Assembly (NCBI GenBank): GCA_038199375.1
Contig: JBBPZA010000114.1
Coordinates: 1-64,000, forward strand
Direction of reading: 5' to 3'
DNA from: JBBPZA01 sp038199375
Lineage (GTDB): Bacteria; Actinomycetota; Thermoleophilia; Solirubrobacterales; Solirubrobacteraceae
Length of the DNA stretch: 64,000 nt
Below the pieces are notes generated by a model. It saw only the letters and a list, made by a program, of their open reading frames with translations, made no database searches and was not told where the DNA came from. Of this stretch, positions 40,247 to 50,454 are shown in pieces (the stretch's first letter is position 1; every line of letters begins with the position of its first letter). The position numbers were made by a program, and so were the translations under genes.

Positions 40247-43200
40247 ATGCCCTCCTCGCCCACCCTCGACGCCGCCGCGCTGAACACGCTGGTCGGTCGC
40301 CGGATCATCGTCAGCGGCCACTTCGTGGGCCCCGTCACCCTCGACGGCGTGGAGGATCTCGGCCACGCAGTGAGCCTACGCGTCCGCGCGCCCGACGGTC
40401 ACTTGCACGAGACCGTCCTCGACCTCGAGGAGCTGGCCGACGGCACCGTCGAGACGGCCGACGAGGGCGTCCGGCTGGTAGCCGGCGACGAGCTCTTTGA
40501 CCTGATCGAGGCGCAGCGGATTGAGCACGCCTACGCTCACGACCCCAACTTCGCCGTCTCGATGTCGGGCGTGCGCGGGCTTCCCCACCAGATCATCGCG
40601 GTCTACCGGCACATGCTCCCCCAGCCGCGGCTGCGCTTCGTGCTGGCCGACGACCCCGGCGCCGGCAAGACCATCATGGCCGGTCTCCTGGTCAAGGAGC
40701 TCCGGCTGCGGATGGTCGCCGACCGCATCCTCGTTCTCTGCCCGGCACCGCTCACGGTGCAGTGGCGCGAGGAGATGCACGACAAGTTCGACGAGCGCTT
40801 CGACATCGTCGACTCCCATCAGGTCAAGGGGCAGCTCGGCCAAACGCCCTGGATCGAGCGCGACCGCTGCATCGCCTCCATCGACTTCGCCAAGCGCGAC
40901 GAGGTCATGCCCGACCTCCTCCGCGCCGATTGGGACCTCGTGATCGTCGACGAGGCGCACAAGTGCTCGGCCGCCTCGCGCTACGACCCCGCCGAGGGTC
41001 GCGACAGGCTCGACCGCACCAAGCGCTACACGCTTGCCGAGGAGCTCTCGCGCCGCTGCGAGCGCCTGCTGCTCATGACCGCGACCCCGCACTCGGGCGA
41101 CACGTCGCGCTTTCACAACTTCCTGCGCCTGCTCGACCCCGACCAGTTCGCGGTCGACGAGCTCGCGGCCGAGCAGATAGCGGCCGAGAGCTCGCCCTAC
41201 TTCCTGCGCCGCGAGAAGGAGAAGCTCAAGGACGAGCACGGCAACGACCTGTTCGTGCCGCGCGACGTTCTCACCCAGCCCTTCAAGCTCGGGCCAGCGG
41301 AGCTGCGCCTCTACGAAGCCGTCACGACGTACATCCAGGAATTCCTCGGAAGCGCTGGCGGCGGCCGCGGCAATGCGATCGCTCTCGCCCGCACGGTGCT
41401 CCAGCGCCGGCTCGCCTCCAGCCTCGGCGCGATCCGCTCCTCGCTGGGAAAGCGCGCCGGCCGCATCGCCGAGCGCCTGGCCGAGCTCGAGGCGTTGCCG
41501 CCGGCCGAGCGCGCCAGGCGCCTGCGCGAGCTGCGCCTGGCTGAGCCCTTGGACGCAGAGCAGGAGACCGACGACGCGACCGAGGACGAGGAGGAGGCCG
41601 CCGTGGAGGGCGTCGTCGTCGCCGAGACCTTGGACGGCATGCGCACCGAGATCGCCGCGCTCGAGCGACTCGTCGTCCAGGCCGACGAGACGATCGCCGC
41701 CGGCGAGGAGACCAAGCTCGTCGCGCTGAAAGCCTGCCTGCAAAAGGCCGAGCTCTCAGAGCTGCGCGACGGCCGCGGCAAGCTGCTGATCTTCACCGAG
41801 CACCGCGACACGCTCGACTACCTCGAGCGCAGCCTGCGCGACTGGGGCTATAGCACCTGCTCCATTCACGGCGGCCTGCCCCCCGTCCAGCGCAAGCGCA
41901 TCCAGCAGCTCTTCCACCAGGAGCGCCAGATCTGCGTCGCGACCGAGGCGGCGGGCGAGGGGATCAACCTCCAGTTCTGTCACCTCATGGTCAACTACGA
42001 CCTGCCGTGGAATCCCGTCCGGCTCGAGCAGCGGATGGGCCGCATCCACCGGATCGGCCAGGAGCACCGCTGCGTGGTGTTCAACTTCTGCGCCGAGAAC
42101 ACCGTCGAGGGAAAGCTCCTCGGGCGGCTGTTCGAGAAGCTCGACGCGATGCGCGCCGACCTCGGCGGCCGCGTCTACGACGTCGTCGGCCAGGTCCTTT
42201 CCCACGGCGGCCTTGACTTCGAGAAGCTCCTGCGCGAGGCGCTGATCTCGCCCGAGCGCGTGACCGCCGGCGAGCGCGAGATCGCGGCGATCGACCCGCA
42301 GGCCTACAGGGGTTACGAGGAGGCGATCGGCATCGCGCAGGCGACCAAGCACGTCGACATGAGCTGGGTCGTCCAGCGCGACTGGCGCTCGGAGGAGCGC
42401 CGGCTGATGCCCGAGTTCGTCGAGCAGCTCTTCGGCCGCGCGGCGGCGCGCGTCAACCTGCGCCTCGAGGCCCGCCGCGACGGCGAGTATCTCCTGCGCG
42501 CCGAGCACGTGCCGCGCGCGCTGCGCGACGACCGCCTCGCGGCGGTCAAGCGTCTCGGCCCGCCCCAGGATCACTACCTCAAGCTCACCTTCCGCAAGGA
42601 GGTCCGCCAGCGCGCCGAGCACGAGGACGCCGTCCTGCTCTCGCCCGGCCACCCGCTCTACGCGGCGACGGTCGAAGCCATGCGCGAGCGACTGCGCGCC
42701 GCGGAGGGCGGCGTCGCCCCCTTCATGGCTCCCTGGGCCACCGAGCCCTACGCGATCCACTTCTTCACCTACGAGGTGCACGGGATGGATTTGCGCGGGC
42801 GCCCCGAGCAGGCGTGGGCCGAGCTCGTCGCAGTCGTCGAGGGCGAGGCCGGACCCGTGCTCGTCTCGCCCGACGTGCTGCACGACCTGACGCCGGCCGA
42901 CTTCGCGCCACGCGAGCTGGAGGCGCCCGACCCAGAGGAGGTGCGGCGGGCCACCAACCACGTCCGCGCCGTCGTGCAGAAGGCCGAGCGCCGGCGGGTG
43001 AGCGAGGAGCGCTCCGAGCAGGCGCGCCTGCGCTCCGAGTACCTGCGCGAGGCGATGGACGCCCAGCGCGACGCGCTCCAGCGCAACTGGAGCGCGCTCG
43101 AGGAGCGCGTCTACCGCGGCGAGGAGTCCGCCCGCCTGGCCCGCGACGAGGCCGAGCGCCGGCTCGAGGATCTCGAGCGCCGGCGCGAGGGCAAGCTGCG

Positions 43201-43711
43201 CGCCTTCGAAGGCTTGGGCGTGGTGCGGCCGGGTCCGGTCTCCTACATCGGCTCCGCGCTGGTCGGCCCGCCGTTCGGCGAGGACGAGGAGATCACCCGG
43301 CCGATGCGCGAGGACGGCGAGGTCGAGCTCGCAGCCATGGAGCGGGCGATGGCGGCCGAGCGCGGCGAGGGACGGGAGGTCGAGGACGTCTCGCACTTCC
43401 GCGACGGCCGCGGCTTTGACCTGCGCTCTTGGCTAGAGACGCCCGACGGGCGCGTCACCGATGTGCGGCGCATCGAGGTCAAGGGCCGCTCCGCGCCGGC
43501 GGGAGACGTGTCGCTCTGCCGCACTGAGTGGATCGCCGCCCACCGCCACCGCGCGTCGTTCTGGCTCTACGTCGTCTACGCCGCGGGTTCCGGTGGCGAG
43601 CGGCTCCTGCGCGTCCAGGATCCGGCGGCCGCGCTGGGCGAGCGGGTCGAAGAGCGCACGCACGTGACCACCTACCGGGTGCCGGGCGAGGCGATCGAGG
43701 CCGTGGCGTGA
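40247..43711 (+). CDS. SNF2-type DNA helicase/ATPase with C-terminal DUF3883-like domain
   Basis: 1154 residues from ATG 40247; the frame is open far upstream but that part is antisense to the CHAD gene. LADDPGAGKTIMAGLLVKEL is motif I (about 134), LVIVDEAHKCSA motif II (about 234), MTATPHSG motif III, and FTEHRDTLDYL and EQRMGRIHRIGQEHR motifs IV-VI (the latter about 596). An acidic segment interrupts the two RecA lobes (about 445-465). A long charged coiled coil (about 910-980) leads to a C-terminal domain with RRIEVKGRSAP, the E-x-K signature of DUF3883-like, nuclease-fold domains. Likely a dsDNA translocase. First gene of the operon; its stop shares one base with the next ATG. Confidence 0.87.
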   Translation: MPSSPTLDAAALNTLVGRRIIVSGHFVGPVTLDGVEDLGHAVSLRVRAPDGHLHETVLDLEELADGTVETADEGVRLVAGDELFDLIEAQRIEHAYAHDPNFAVSMSGVRGLPHQIIAVYRHMLPQPRLRFVLADDPGAGKTIMAGLLVKELRLRMVADRILVLCPAPLTVQWREEMHDKFDERFDIVDSHQVKGQLGQTPWIERDRCIASIDFAKRDEVMPDLLRADWDLVIVDEAHKCSAASRYDPAEGRDRLDRTKRYTLAEELSRRCERLLLMTATPHSGDTSRFHNFLRLLDPDQFAVDELAAEQIAAESSPYFLRREKEKLKDEHGNDLFVPRDVLTQPFKLGPAELRLYEAVTTYIQEFLGSAGGGRGNAIALARTVLQRRLASSLGAIRSSLGKRAGRIAERLAELEALPPAERARRLRELRLAEPLDAEQETDDATEDEEEAAVEGVVVAETLDGMRTEIAALERLVVQADETIAAGEETKLVALKACLQKAELSELRDGRGKLLIFTEHRDTLDYLERSLRDWGYSTCSIHGGLPPVQRKRIQQLFHQERQICVATEAAGEGINLQFCHLMVNYDLPWNPVRLEQRMGRIHRIGQEHRCVVFNFCAENTVEGKLLGRLFEKLDAMRADLGGRVYDVVGQVLSHGGLDFEKLLREALISPERVTAGEREIAAIDPQAYRGYEEAIGIAQATKHVDMSWVVQRDWRSEERRLMPEFVEQLFGRAAARVNLRLEARRDGEYLLRAEHVPRALRDDRLAAVKRLGPPQDHYLKLTFRKEVRQRAEHEDAVLLSPGHPLYAATVEAMRERLRAAEGGVAPFMAPWATEPYAIHFFTYEVHGMDLRGRPEQAWAELVAVVEGEAGPVLVSPDVLHDLTPADFAPRELEAPDPEEVRRATNHVRAVVQKAERRRVSEERSEQARLRSEYLREAMDAQRDALQRNWSALEERVYRGEESARLARDEAERRLEDLERRREGKLRAFEGLGVVRPGPVSYIGSALVGPPFGEDEEITRPMREDGEVELAAMERAMAAERGEGREVEDVSHFRDGRGFDLRSWLETPDGRVTDVRRIEVKGRSAPAGDVSLCRTEWIAAHRHRASFWLYVVYAAGSGGERLLRVQDPAAALGERVEERTHVTTYRVPGEAIEAVA

Positions 43712-46398
43712 TGGCCGGCGAGGCGGGGGACAAGCGGCTGATCGAGGATCTGCTGCCCGTCGGTGCGATCAACGCGGTCGCCCAGCGCGAGAAGATCGGC
43801 CACGCCGCGCTGCACCCGCGCAAGCTGCACCTCTGGTGGGCGCGGCGGCCGCTGGCCGCCGCCCGCGCCGCGGTCTACGCGACGCTCGTGCCGGTCGAGG
43901 GAACTCCCGATGATGCGCGGTCCGACGACTTCTTCACTTCGCTCTGTCGCTGGGGCGCGAGCGACCGCGTGATCGCCGAGGCGCGCGAGCGCGTGCTGGC
44001 CGCCAACGGCGGAAAGCCCCCGCGCGTGCTCGACCTCTTCGCCGGCGGCGGCGCGATCCCGCTCGAGGCGGCCCGGCTGGGCTGCGAGGCGACCGCGGTC
44101 GAGCTCAACCCCGTCGCGCACCTGATCGAGCGCTGCACGCTGGACTACCCCCAGCGCTTCGGCTCCGGGCTGGCCGACGACGTGCGCGAGCACGGCCGGC
44201 GGTGGGTCGAGCGGACGTGGGAGCGCGTCGGGCATCTCTACCCGCGCGTGTGCGAGCCGCAAGGCGACCAGCTCGGCCTGCACGCCGACCCCGCAGCCGA
44301 GCGCGCGACGGGGCGGCCGATCGCCTACCTGTGGACGCGCACGGTGCCGTGCCCGAACACGGCGGGCGGCGAGCACGAGCTACCGCTGGTGCGCCAGACG
44401 TGGTTGGCCAAGAAGAAGGGCCGCTACGTCGCGCTGCGCCCGCACGTCGACCGCTCGGCGCGAACGCTCGCCTGGGAGGTGGTCGAGGCGCCGAGCGCCG
44501 AGGCGCTCGGCTTCGACCCCGCCGGCTTCTCGAGCCGCGGCCGCGCGAGCTGCCTGGTCTGCGGCGCCGCGGTCGACGCCGCCTACGTCAAGCGTCTGGG
44601 GATCGCCGGCCGGATGGGCATCACGCCGCTGGCCGCCGTGGTGGTCAAGCCGAGCGGGCGGGGGCGGGACTACCTGCCGGCCGGGTCGTACGCCGAGCCG
44701 GCGGTCGAGAAATGCGAGGCGGTGCTCGAAGGGCTGGAGGTGGCCCCGCCAGAGGAGCCGATCCAGGCGGGAGACACGCTGAACTTCAAAGTGCCGCTGT
44801 ACGGCCTCACCCGCTTCCGCGACCTTTTCACGCCGCGTCAGCTCGCCACGCTCTGCGCCTTCGCCCACGGTGTTCGCGAGGCGCACGCGGAGATGGTGGC
44901 CACGGGTATGGACGCGCAGCGGGCGGAGGCGGTGTGCGCGTACCTCGGGCTTGCGCTTAATCGCACGGCCGACCGCAATAGCAACCTATGCCGCTGGGAC
45001 ACGGCAAACCAGTCGGTCACGAACACCTATGCGCGACAAGCTCTGCCCATGGTCTGGGACCTCGTTGAGGCGAACCCGTTCGGTGCCGGAGCGGGTGAAG
45101 CGCTCGAGTACGTCGAGAACATCGCCGGCATCGCGAAGCAGCTCGCTACGACCGGCCGCCGCGTCGAGGTTCAACGCACCTCCGCGACCCAGCTCGCGGA
45201 CCACGACAACCACTTCGACGCGGTCGTCACCGACCCGCCCTACTACGACAATATCTCCTACGCCGACCTGTCGGACTTCTTCTACGTCTGGCTCAAGCGC
45301 TCCGTCGGCTTCCTCTTCGAGGAGCACTTCGCCGGCGAACTGACGCCGAAGAAACGCGAGGCGATCGTCGCGCCCTACAGACACGAGGGCGATAAGCCGG
45401 CGGCCCGCGCCTTCTACGAGCAGGAGATGGCCGCCGCGTTCGCCGAAGCCCACCGCGTCCTCAAGCCCGGCGCACCGCTGGTCTGCGTCTACGCGCACAA
45501 GACCACGCTCGGCTGGGCCGCGCTCGTGGAGGCGCTGCGGCGCGCGCGCTTCACCATCACCGAGGCCTGGCCGCTCGACACCGAGATGCCCGAGCGCTCC
45601 ATCGGCCAGGGCACCGCCTCCCTCGCATCCTCGATCTTCCTCGTCGCCCGCCGCCGTGACGACGACCTCACCGGCTCCTACCACGACGTCCTAGCCGACC
45701 TCGACGGGGTCATCGACGAGCGCCTCGAGCGGCTGACCGCGGCAGGGGTCGCCGGCTCTGACCTCGTGATCGCCGCCATCGGCGCCGGCCTGCGGCCCTT
45801 CACCCGCTACGCCACCGTCGAGCTGCCATCGGGCGAGCCCGTCGTCGCCGAGCGCTTCCTGGAGGAGGTGCAGTCGCGCGTGCTCGACGCGGTGCTGGCC
45901 AAGGTCCACTCGCTCGGCGACGGCGTCGGGTCGATCGACCCCGCCACGCGCTACTACGTCCTCGTCCGCACCATGTTCGGCTGGGCCGACGTGGAGTTCG
46001 ACGAGGCCAACAACCTCGCGCGCACCGCTGGGATCGAGCTGGGCGACGGTCTCGCCCACGGCCCGCTGCGCCTGGCCGACGTGTCGGGCAAGAAGGTCCA
46101 CCTGCGCGACTTCGCCGAGCGCGGCTCAGACCCCGAGCTCGGACAGGACGGCGGGCGCCTGATCGACGTGCTGCACGGGCTGCTCTGGCGTGCGTCCCAC
46201 GCCGCCCACGACGTCCCCTCCTTCCTCGACTCGAGCCGGCCCGACGCCGAGCGGCTGCGTCAGGTCGCCCAGGCGCTCCAGGGCAAGGCGCTGCGCGAGG
46301 AGTCGGAGTCAAAGGCGCCTGAGGCGCAGGCGTGCGAGCGGCTGCTCGGCGCCTGGGGCCGGCTGGTGGAGGACAACCTCCTGCGAAGCCGGCCGTGA
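43711..46398 (+). CDS. DUF1156-type (COG1743-like) adenine-specific DNA methyltransferase
   Basis: 895 residues. Start ATG 43711 overlaps the helicase TGA by one base and gives the family N-terminus (RLIEDLLPVGAINAVAQREK, then ALHPRKLHLWWARRPLAA). SAM-binding motif I is VLDLFAGGGAIPLEAARLGC (about 107), followed by ELNPVA. A long insert with C-x-x-C-type pairs (SCLVCGAAVD) suggests a zinc ribbon. The catalytic motif is VTDPPYYDNISYADLSDFFY (about 507), the DPPY of N6-adenine or N4-cytosine methylases. It may modify host DNA for self/non-self marking. No separate specificity subunit is present. Confidence 0.88.
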   Translation: MAGEAGDKRLIEDLLPVGAINAVAQREKIGHAALHPRKLHLWWARRPLAAARAAVYATLVPVEGTPDDARSDDFFTSLCRWGASDRVIAEARERVLAANGGKPPRVLDLFAGGGAIPLEAARLGCEATAVELNPVAHLIERCTLDYPQRFGSGLADDVREHGRRWVERTWERVGHLYPRVCEPQGDQLGLHADPAAERATGRPIAYLWTRTVPCPNTAGGEHELPLVRQTWLAKKKGRYVALRPHVDRSARTLAWEVVEAPSAEALGFDPAGFSSRGRASCLVCGAAVDAAYVKRLGIAGRMGITPLAAVVVKPSGRGRDYLPAGSYAEPAVEKCEAVLEGLEVAPPEEPIQAGDTLNFKVPLYGLTRFRDLFTPRQLATLCAFAHGVREAHAEMVATGMDAQRAEAVCAYLGLALNRTADRNSNLCRWDTANQSVTNTYARQALPMVWDLVEANPFGAGAGEALEYVENIAGIAKQLATTGRRVEVQRTSATQLADHDNHFDAVVTDPPYYDNISYADLSDFFYVWLKRSVGFLFEEHFAGELTPKKREAIVAPYRHEGDKPAARAFYEQEMAAAFAEAHRVLKPGAPLVCVYAHKTTLGWAALVEALRRARFTITEAWPLDTEMPERSIGQGTASLASSIFLVARRRDDDLTGSYHDVLADLDGVIDERLERLTAAGVAGSDLVIAAIGAGLRPFTRYATVELPSGEPVVAERFLEEVQSRVLDAVLAKVHSLGDGVGSIDPATRYYVLVRTMFGWADVEFDEANNLARTAGIELGDGLAHGPLRLADVSGKKVHLRDFAERGSDPELGQDGGRLIDVLHGLLWRASHAAHDVPSFLDSSRPDAERLRQVAQALQGKALREESESKAPEAQACERLLGAWGRLVEDNLLRSRP

Positions 46399-49229
46399 CC
46401 GCCACCCCTTCGCTCGCCTACGCCCTGCGGCCGTGGACCGACGTGGTCCGCCCGCATCCCGACGTCGCCTCGGGCGACCTGGCCATGGGCACCTACGCGG
46501 CCAACATCGCCAAGGTCGCGATGACCAACGAGGCCGAGCCGGTCTACGCCGACGCTCAGGCCTTCTTCGCCGCCACCTACTTCACCCCGACGATGGTCGG
46601 GCTGCTGCGCGACGTCTTCCGCGCGCTCTCTGGCCAGGGCGGAGACCGCGTTGTGCAGCTCAAGACGCCGTTTGGCGGCGGCAAGACCCACTCGCTGCTC
46701 GCCCTCTACCACCTCGCGCGCAGCCGCCACGCCGCCGCGCGAGTGCCCGAGCTCGACGGTCTCCCCGACCCGGGCGACGTCCGCGTGTGCGTACTGTCGG
46801 GTGAGTACCTCGACCCCGCGCGAGGGCGCGAGGTCGAGAACCGCACGATCCGCACGCTGTGGGGAGAGCTCGCCTACCAGCTCGGCGGCTGGCCCGCCTA
46901 CGACGCTCTGCTTCTCGCCGGTGGCGAAGAAGGGCCGCCGCCGGCCGGCGAGAAGCTCGGGCGGCTCCTCGCCGGCGCCGGCCCCTCGCTCATCCTCCTC
47001 GACGAGGTGCTCGTCTACGCGGCCCAGGCCAAGGCGGTTGCGATCGGGTCGACCACGCTCGACCGCCAGGTGCTGCTCTTCGTCCAGCACCTCACCGAGG
47101 CGGTCAACCAGACGCGCACCGCCGCGCTCGTCTACTCGCTGCAGGCGAGCGTGGGCGAGGCTGTGGGGGAGGAGGGGTTGCTCGAGCAGCTCGAGAAGAT
47201 CGCCGGGCGCATCGACGAGCGCCGCGAGCCAGTCTCGGGCGACGAAGTCCTGCGCGTGGTGCAGCGCAGGCTCTTCGCGCAGGCCGGTGCCGAGGACGTA
47301 CGCACCGAGGTCGCGCGCCACTACGGCGGCCTGCTCGCCGAGCAGCTCGCTGCCGCGGCGGAGACCGACGCCGACCGGCGCGAGGCCGCCGGCGCGGGCG
47401 AGGCGCTCGAGCGGCGGATCGTCGAGTCCTATCCATTTCACCCTGAGCTGCTCGACCTCATGTTCCACCGCTGGGGGTCACTGCCCTCCTACCAGCGCAC
47501 CCGCGGGGCGCTGCAGTTCCTGGCCACCGTGGTACACGCGCTGTGGGCGGGCCGGGCCGAGCGCGAGCCCCAGGCGCTGATCGGGCCGGGCGACATCGAC
47601 TTCGCCGACGAAGGCTCGCGCATGACCTTTCTCGAACAGGTGGGAGAGACCGACCAGTACCGATCCGTGGTCGAGGCCGACTTCCTCGCCGCCGACGCCG
47701 GCACCCGACGGGTCGACGAGCGCCTCGGCCGCGACGCTCCGGGCCTCGAGCGCCTGCGGGTCGGCACGCGGGTAGCCACCACGATCATGCTGCTCTCCTT
47801 CGGCGCGCGCGAGGGCGCGGATCGCGGCGCGCTCGAAGGCGAAGTCGTCGAGGCGGCGCTCGTCCCCGGCGCCGACCGCCACGTGCTGCTCTCCGCACTC
47901 GAGGCGATGCGCGGGGAAGCGCTGCTCTACCTCCACCACGTCGCCGGTCGCTACCGCTTCGAGCCGCGACCGAACCTCAATCGCCTCATCCAGCAGGAGC
48001 AGGACCGGGTGGGACGGGAGGACGTCCGCGCCCGCGTGCGCGACCGGCTCGAGGCCGCGCTGGGCGCGGCGGGGCCCGAGCGCCGCCACGTCGTCCTGTG
48101 GCCGGCGAGCCCGGCCGAGGTGCCCGACGAGGGCGACGCCTTCCGCGTCGCCTACCTGCCGCCCGACTGGAGCCCTTCCTCGCTCCCACCCGAGCGCTGG
48201 GTGCTCGACGGCTCGAGCGGCCCGCGGGTCAACCGCAACGCGCTGTGCCTGGTCGAGCCGGCGCCCGAGCGCTTTGATGCCGCGCGGGCGGCCGCGCGCC
48301 GCGCCCTGGCGGTCGAGGCACTTCTGGCCCAGGGTGGAAAGCTCCAGCTCTCGACCGAGCAGCGCGACGAGCTGCGCGACCGCCTGGGCGCCGCCGAGCA
48401 GGAGCTGCGCTCCGCGCTGGGCCACTCCTACCTGCGCGTGCAGGTGCCGACCGGGCTCGCCGACGACGGGTCGATCCGATTCGCTGCGCGGGAGCTGGCC
48501 ACCATCTTGGCCGCCGGCCGCGGGCTGCACGAACGCGTCCGCGAGGCGCTGGAGACCCACGTGGCGGCCAAGGTCTTCCCGGCGAAGGTCGCCGCGCTCG
48601 CCGGGCTGGGCGAGGAGCGCGAGTGGCGCTGGGTCGGCGAGGTGGCGGAGGCGCTCCCGCGCTTCTTCGACGCGCCGAAGGTGTGGACGCCGGCCGCGCT
48701 GGCAGCCGGGATCGCCGAGGGCGTGTCCCAGGGGACCTTCGGCTACGTGGCCGGCGCGTCAGCCGCCGCCGACGGATCGCTAGCGGTGCCGGCGCCCAGC
48801 GCGGTGCGCCTGCGCGAGCCGCTGGCCGCCGAGCACGTCGGACTGGGTGAAGGTGCGGCGCTTCTGCGAACCGCTCTGGCCGAGCGGCTGCGGACGCCCG
48901 CAGCAACGCCACCGCCCGCGGCCCTGTTCCCGTCTCCCGAACCTGGCGGCCCACCCCCCGGCCCGCCGGGCGCGCCCCCGGGCGGCGAGGCAACCGGCCT
49001 GCGCCTCACCATCACCGCCACCGAGGACGACCTGTTCGTCTTGAACCAGTCCCTCGCCAAGCTGCGTGACCTGGTCGGCGGTGGGACCCTGCGCCTCAGC
49101 CTCGACGTCGAGGCCCGGACCGCGGAGGGCACCCCCATCGACCGGGTCCGAGCTCGCAACACCGTCATCGAGCCGCTCGACGAGGATCCCGACGTAGACG
49201 TCCGCAGCGAATGGCTCGGCGGCTCATGA
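46395..49229 (+). CDS. DUF499-type (COG1483-like) AAA+ ATPase
   Basis: 944 residues from GTG 46395, which overlaps the methylase stop (GTGA). The N-terminus reads ALRPWTDVVRPHPDVASGDL. Walker A is LKTPFGGGKTHSLLALYH (about 92-110) and Walker B SLILLDEVLVYA (about 197). The DUF499 family (COG1483) is repeatedly found beside DUF1156 methylases, from my knowledge of defence-island surveys. The middle region is helical, with a Pro/Gly-rich linker (about 845-865) before a small C-terminal domain (LRLTITATEDDLFVLNQSLA). It probably powers or gates the complex with the helicase and methylase. Confidence 0.85.
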   Translation: MTATPSLAYALRPWTDVVRPHPDVASGDLAMGTYAANIAKVAMTNEAEPVYADAQAFFAATYFTPTMVGLLRDVFRALSGQGGDRVVQLKTPFGGGKTHSLLALYHLARSRHAAARVPELDGLPDPGDVRVCVLSGEYLDPARGREVENRTIRTLWGELAYQLGGWPAYDALLLAGGEEGPPPAGEKLGRLLAGAGPSLILLDEVLVYAAQAKAVAIGSTTLDRQVLLFVQHLTEAVNQTRTAALVYSLQASVGEAVGEEGLLEQLEKIAGRIDERREPVSGDEVLRVVQRRLFAQAGAEDVRTEVARHYGGLLAEQLAAAAETDADRREAAGAGEALERRIVESYPFHPELLDLMFHRWGSLPSYQRTRGALQFLATVVHALWAGRAEREPQALIGPGDIDFADEGSRMTFLEQVGETDQYRSVVEADFLAADAGTRRVDERLGRDAPGLERLRVGTRVATTIMLLSFGAREGADRGALEGEVVEAALVPGADRHVLLSALEAMRGEALLYLHHVAGRYRFEPRPNLNRLIQQEQDRVGREDVRARVRDRLEAALGAAGPERRHVVLWPASPAEVPDEGDAFRVAYLPPDWSPSSLPPERWVLDGSSGPRVNRNALCLVEPAPERFDAARAAARRALAVEALLAQGGKLQLSTEQRDELRDRLGAAEQELRSALGHSYLRVQVPTGLADDGSIRFAARELATILAAGRGLHERVREALETHVAAKVFPAKVAALAGLGEEREWRWVGEVAEALPRFFDAPKVWTPAALAAGIAEGVSQGTFGYVAGASAAADGSLAVPAPSAVRLREPLAAEHVGLGEGAALLRTALAERLRTPAATPPPAALFPSPEPGGPPPGPPGAPPGGEATGLRLTITATEDDLFVLNQSLAKLRDLVGGGTLRLSLDVEARTAEGTPIDRVRARNTVIEPLDEDPDVDVRSEWLGGS

Positions 49230-50017
49230 CCGACCTGCCCGACTACGAGCGGCCACCGGTCGTCGAGGTGGCCGTCGCCGTGCAGTTCGTTCCGCTCCCG
49301 CAGTTCGGAATGCGCGAGGCGGTTGCCGTCTCGCGAGCGTTCGAGGGCTGGGACGTGGTTGACGTGCTCCCGGCGCTCGAGCCGATGGTCGAGCCTCCTC
49401 CCGGGCACGTAGTCGCACCAGAGCTTCGGTTTGGACTCGGGAACCCTCCCGTTCGCGTAATCCTGAGCTCCGAAGGCTCCCACTGGGTTGCGCAGGTACA
49501 GCAGGACCGCGTAGCCGCCCATGAGCGCAAGATCGCCGAGCGCCCTTCGTTCGGCAATGTCTCGCCGCAGCTTGCAAACGTCGCTGCGCGAGCCGCTCGA
49601 GCCCTCGACACGCCCTTGCTGGACGAGCCCCACCGCCCCGAGATGGTCGAGGTGGTCTACGAGAACGAGATCCTCGCCGGGGAGGGCTGGCGCGATCTCT
49701 CAGAGATGGACCAGGTCCTCCGCGTGTTCAGCGACGCCGCGGGGGCCGAGCCATACGAAGCCTTCGAACAGGCGCAGATCGGCTTCGCCTATTCGCTCAT
49801 CGAGGACGATCGGTTCCTGGGGCGCCTCCGTGTCATCGCGGATCCGCAAGCCGATCCGAGTGGCTCTCAGTCCATACATCTGCGCCTTATCAGTCGCCGT
49901 ATCGTCGATAACCACGACCTTGACTCGGTCTTGGAGCAGTGCCATGCTGACATCGTGCTGGGGTTCACGGCAGTGACCACCGAGCGCATGCATGAGATCT
50001 GGGGGCGCAAGAAGTGA
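49226..50017 (+). CDS. TIGR04255-family protein of unknown function
   Basis: 263 residues from ATG 49226, which overlaps the DUF499 stop (ATGA). YERPPVVEVAVAVQFVPLPQ near the N-terminus and the C-terminal CHADIVLGFTAVTTERMHEI match the two ends of the TIGR04255 'sporadically distributed' family. It is soluble, with mixed alpha/beta content. The family is known from mobile and defence contexts but has no assigned activity. Its position inside an overlapping operon makes it a likely functional part of the system. Codon use is less GC-extreme than in the three genes upstream. Confidence 0.72.
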   Translation: MTDLPDYERPPVVEVAVAVQFVPLPQFGMREAVAVSRAFEGWDVVDVLPALEPMVEPPPGHVVAPELRFGLGNPPVRVILSSEGSHWVAQVQQDRVAAHERKIAERPSFGNVSPQLANVAARAARALDTPLLDEPHRPEMVEVVYENEILAGEGWRDLSEMDQVLRVFSDAAGAEPYEAFEQAQIGFAYSLIEDDRFLGRLRVIADPQADPSGSQSIHLRLISRRIVDNHDLDSVLEQCHADIVLGFTAVTTERMHEIWGRKK

Positions 50018-50454
50018 CGACCGCCACCATCGACTACGTCACCAGCGATTTCGCTTCGGGCGCGACCGTGGCGCCGCGCAAGGTCAGCCAGTACGTCGAT
50101 GTGACTCAGCGCATCCGCGATCGGCTCGACCAGCTGAGGGAGCTTCCCGGTGGATGGGACCACGAGCAGGCAAAGCCAATCGATCCAGATGCCCTCAGGC
50201 TGGCCTGGACTGCCGCCGAGCAGTTCCTCCGTGCGAGGCTCCCCGAGCCCGAGCTGTTCCCCGTTCCCGACGGAGGCGTCCAGCTCGAATGGCGGGCCGG
50301 TCCTGTGGAGCTTGAGCTGGAGATCGAGCCGGGCGCGCGGGCCGTCGTCTTCGTGTGCGATGACGAGCAGTCGGGCCAGCAGATCGATGGGGAGCTGCCG
50401 CGCGACGAGTCACGCTTTGGCCTTGCGCTGGCGCGACTCAACGCCCATGCATGA
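50014..50454 (+). CDS. Small operon protein, unknown
   Basis: 146 residues from GTG 50014, overlapping the previous stop (GTGA). N-terminus IDYVTSDFASGATV; then RIRDRLDQLRELPGGWDHEQ followed by a short helix and FPVPDGGVQLEWRAGPVELE, a beta-rich half. I recall similar short proteins with a G-G-W-x-x-x-x-A-x-P segment as orphan genes next to TIGR04255 members. No catalytic motif is visible. It could be a structural or regulatory subunit. Confidence 0.6.
   Translation: MTTATIDYVTSDFASGATVAPRKVSQYVDVTQRIRDRLDQLRELPGGWDHEQAKPIDPDALRLAWTAAEQFLRARLPEPELFPVPDGGVQLEWRAGPVELELEIEPGARAVVFVCDDEQSGQQIDGELPRDESRFGLALARLNAHA

Noticed and set aside
41756..43396. 546-residue open frame antisense to the helicase
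   Set aside because: Antisense shadow; repetitive Asp/Arg/Val/Leu translation and no start signal.
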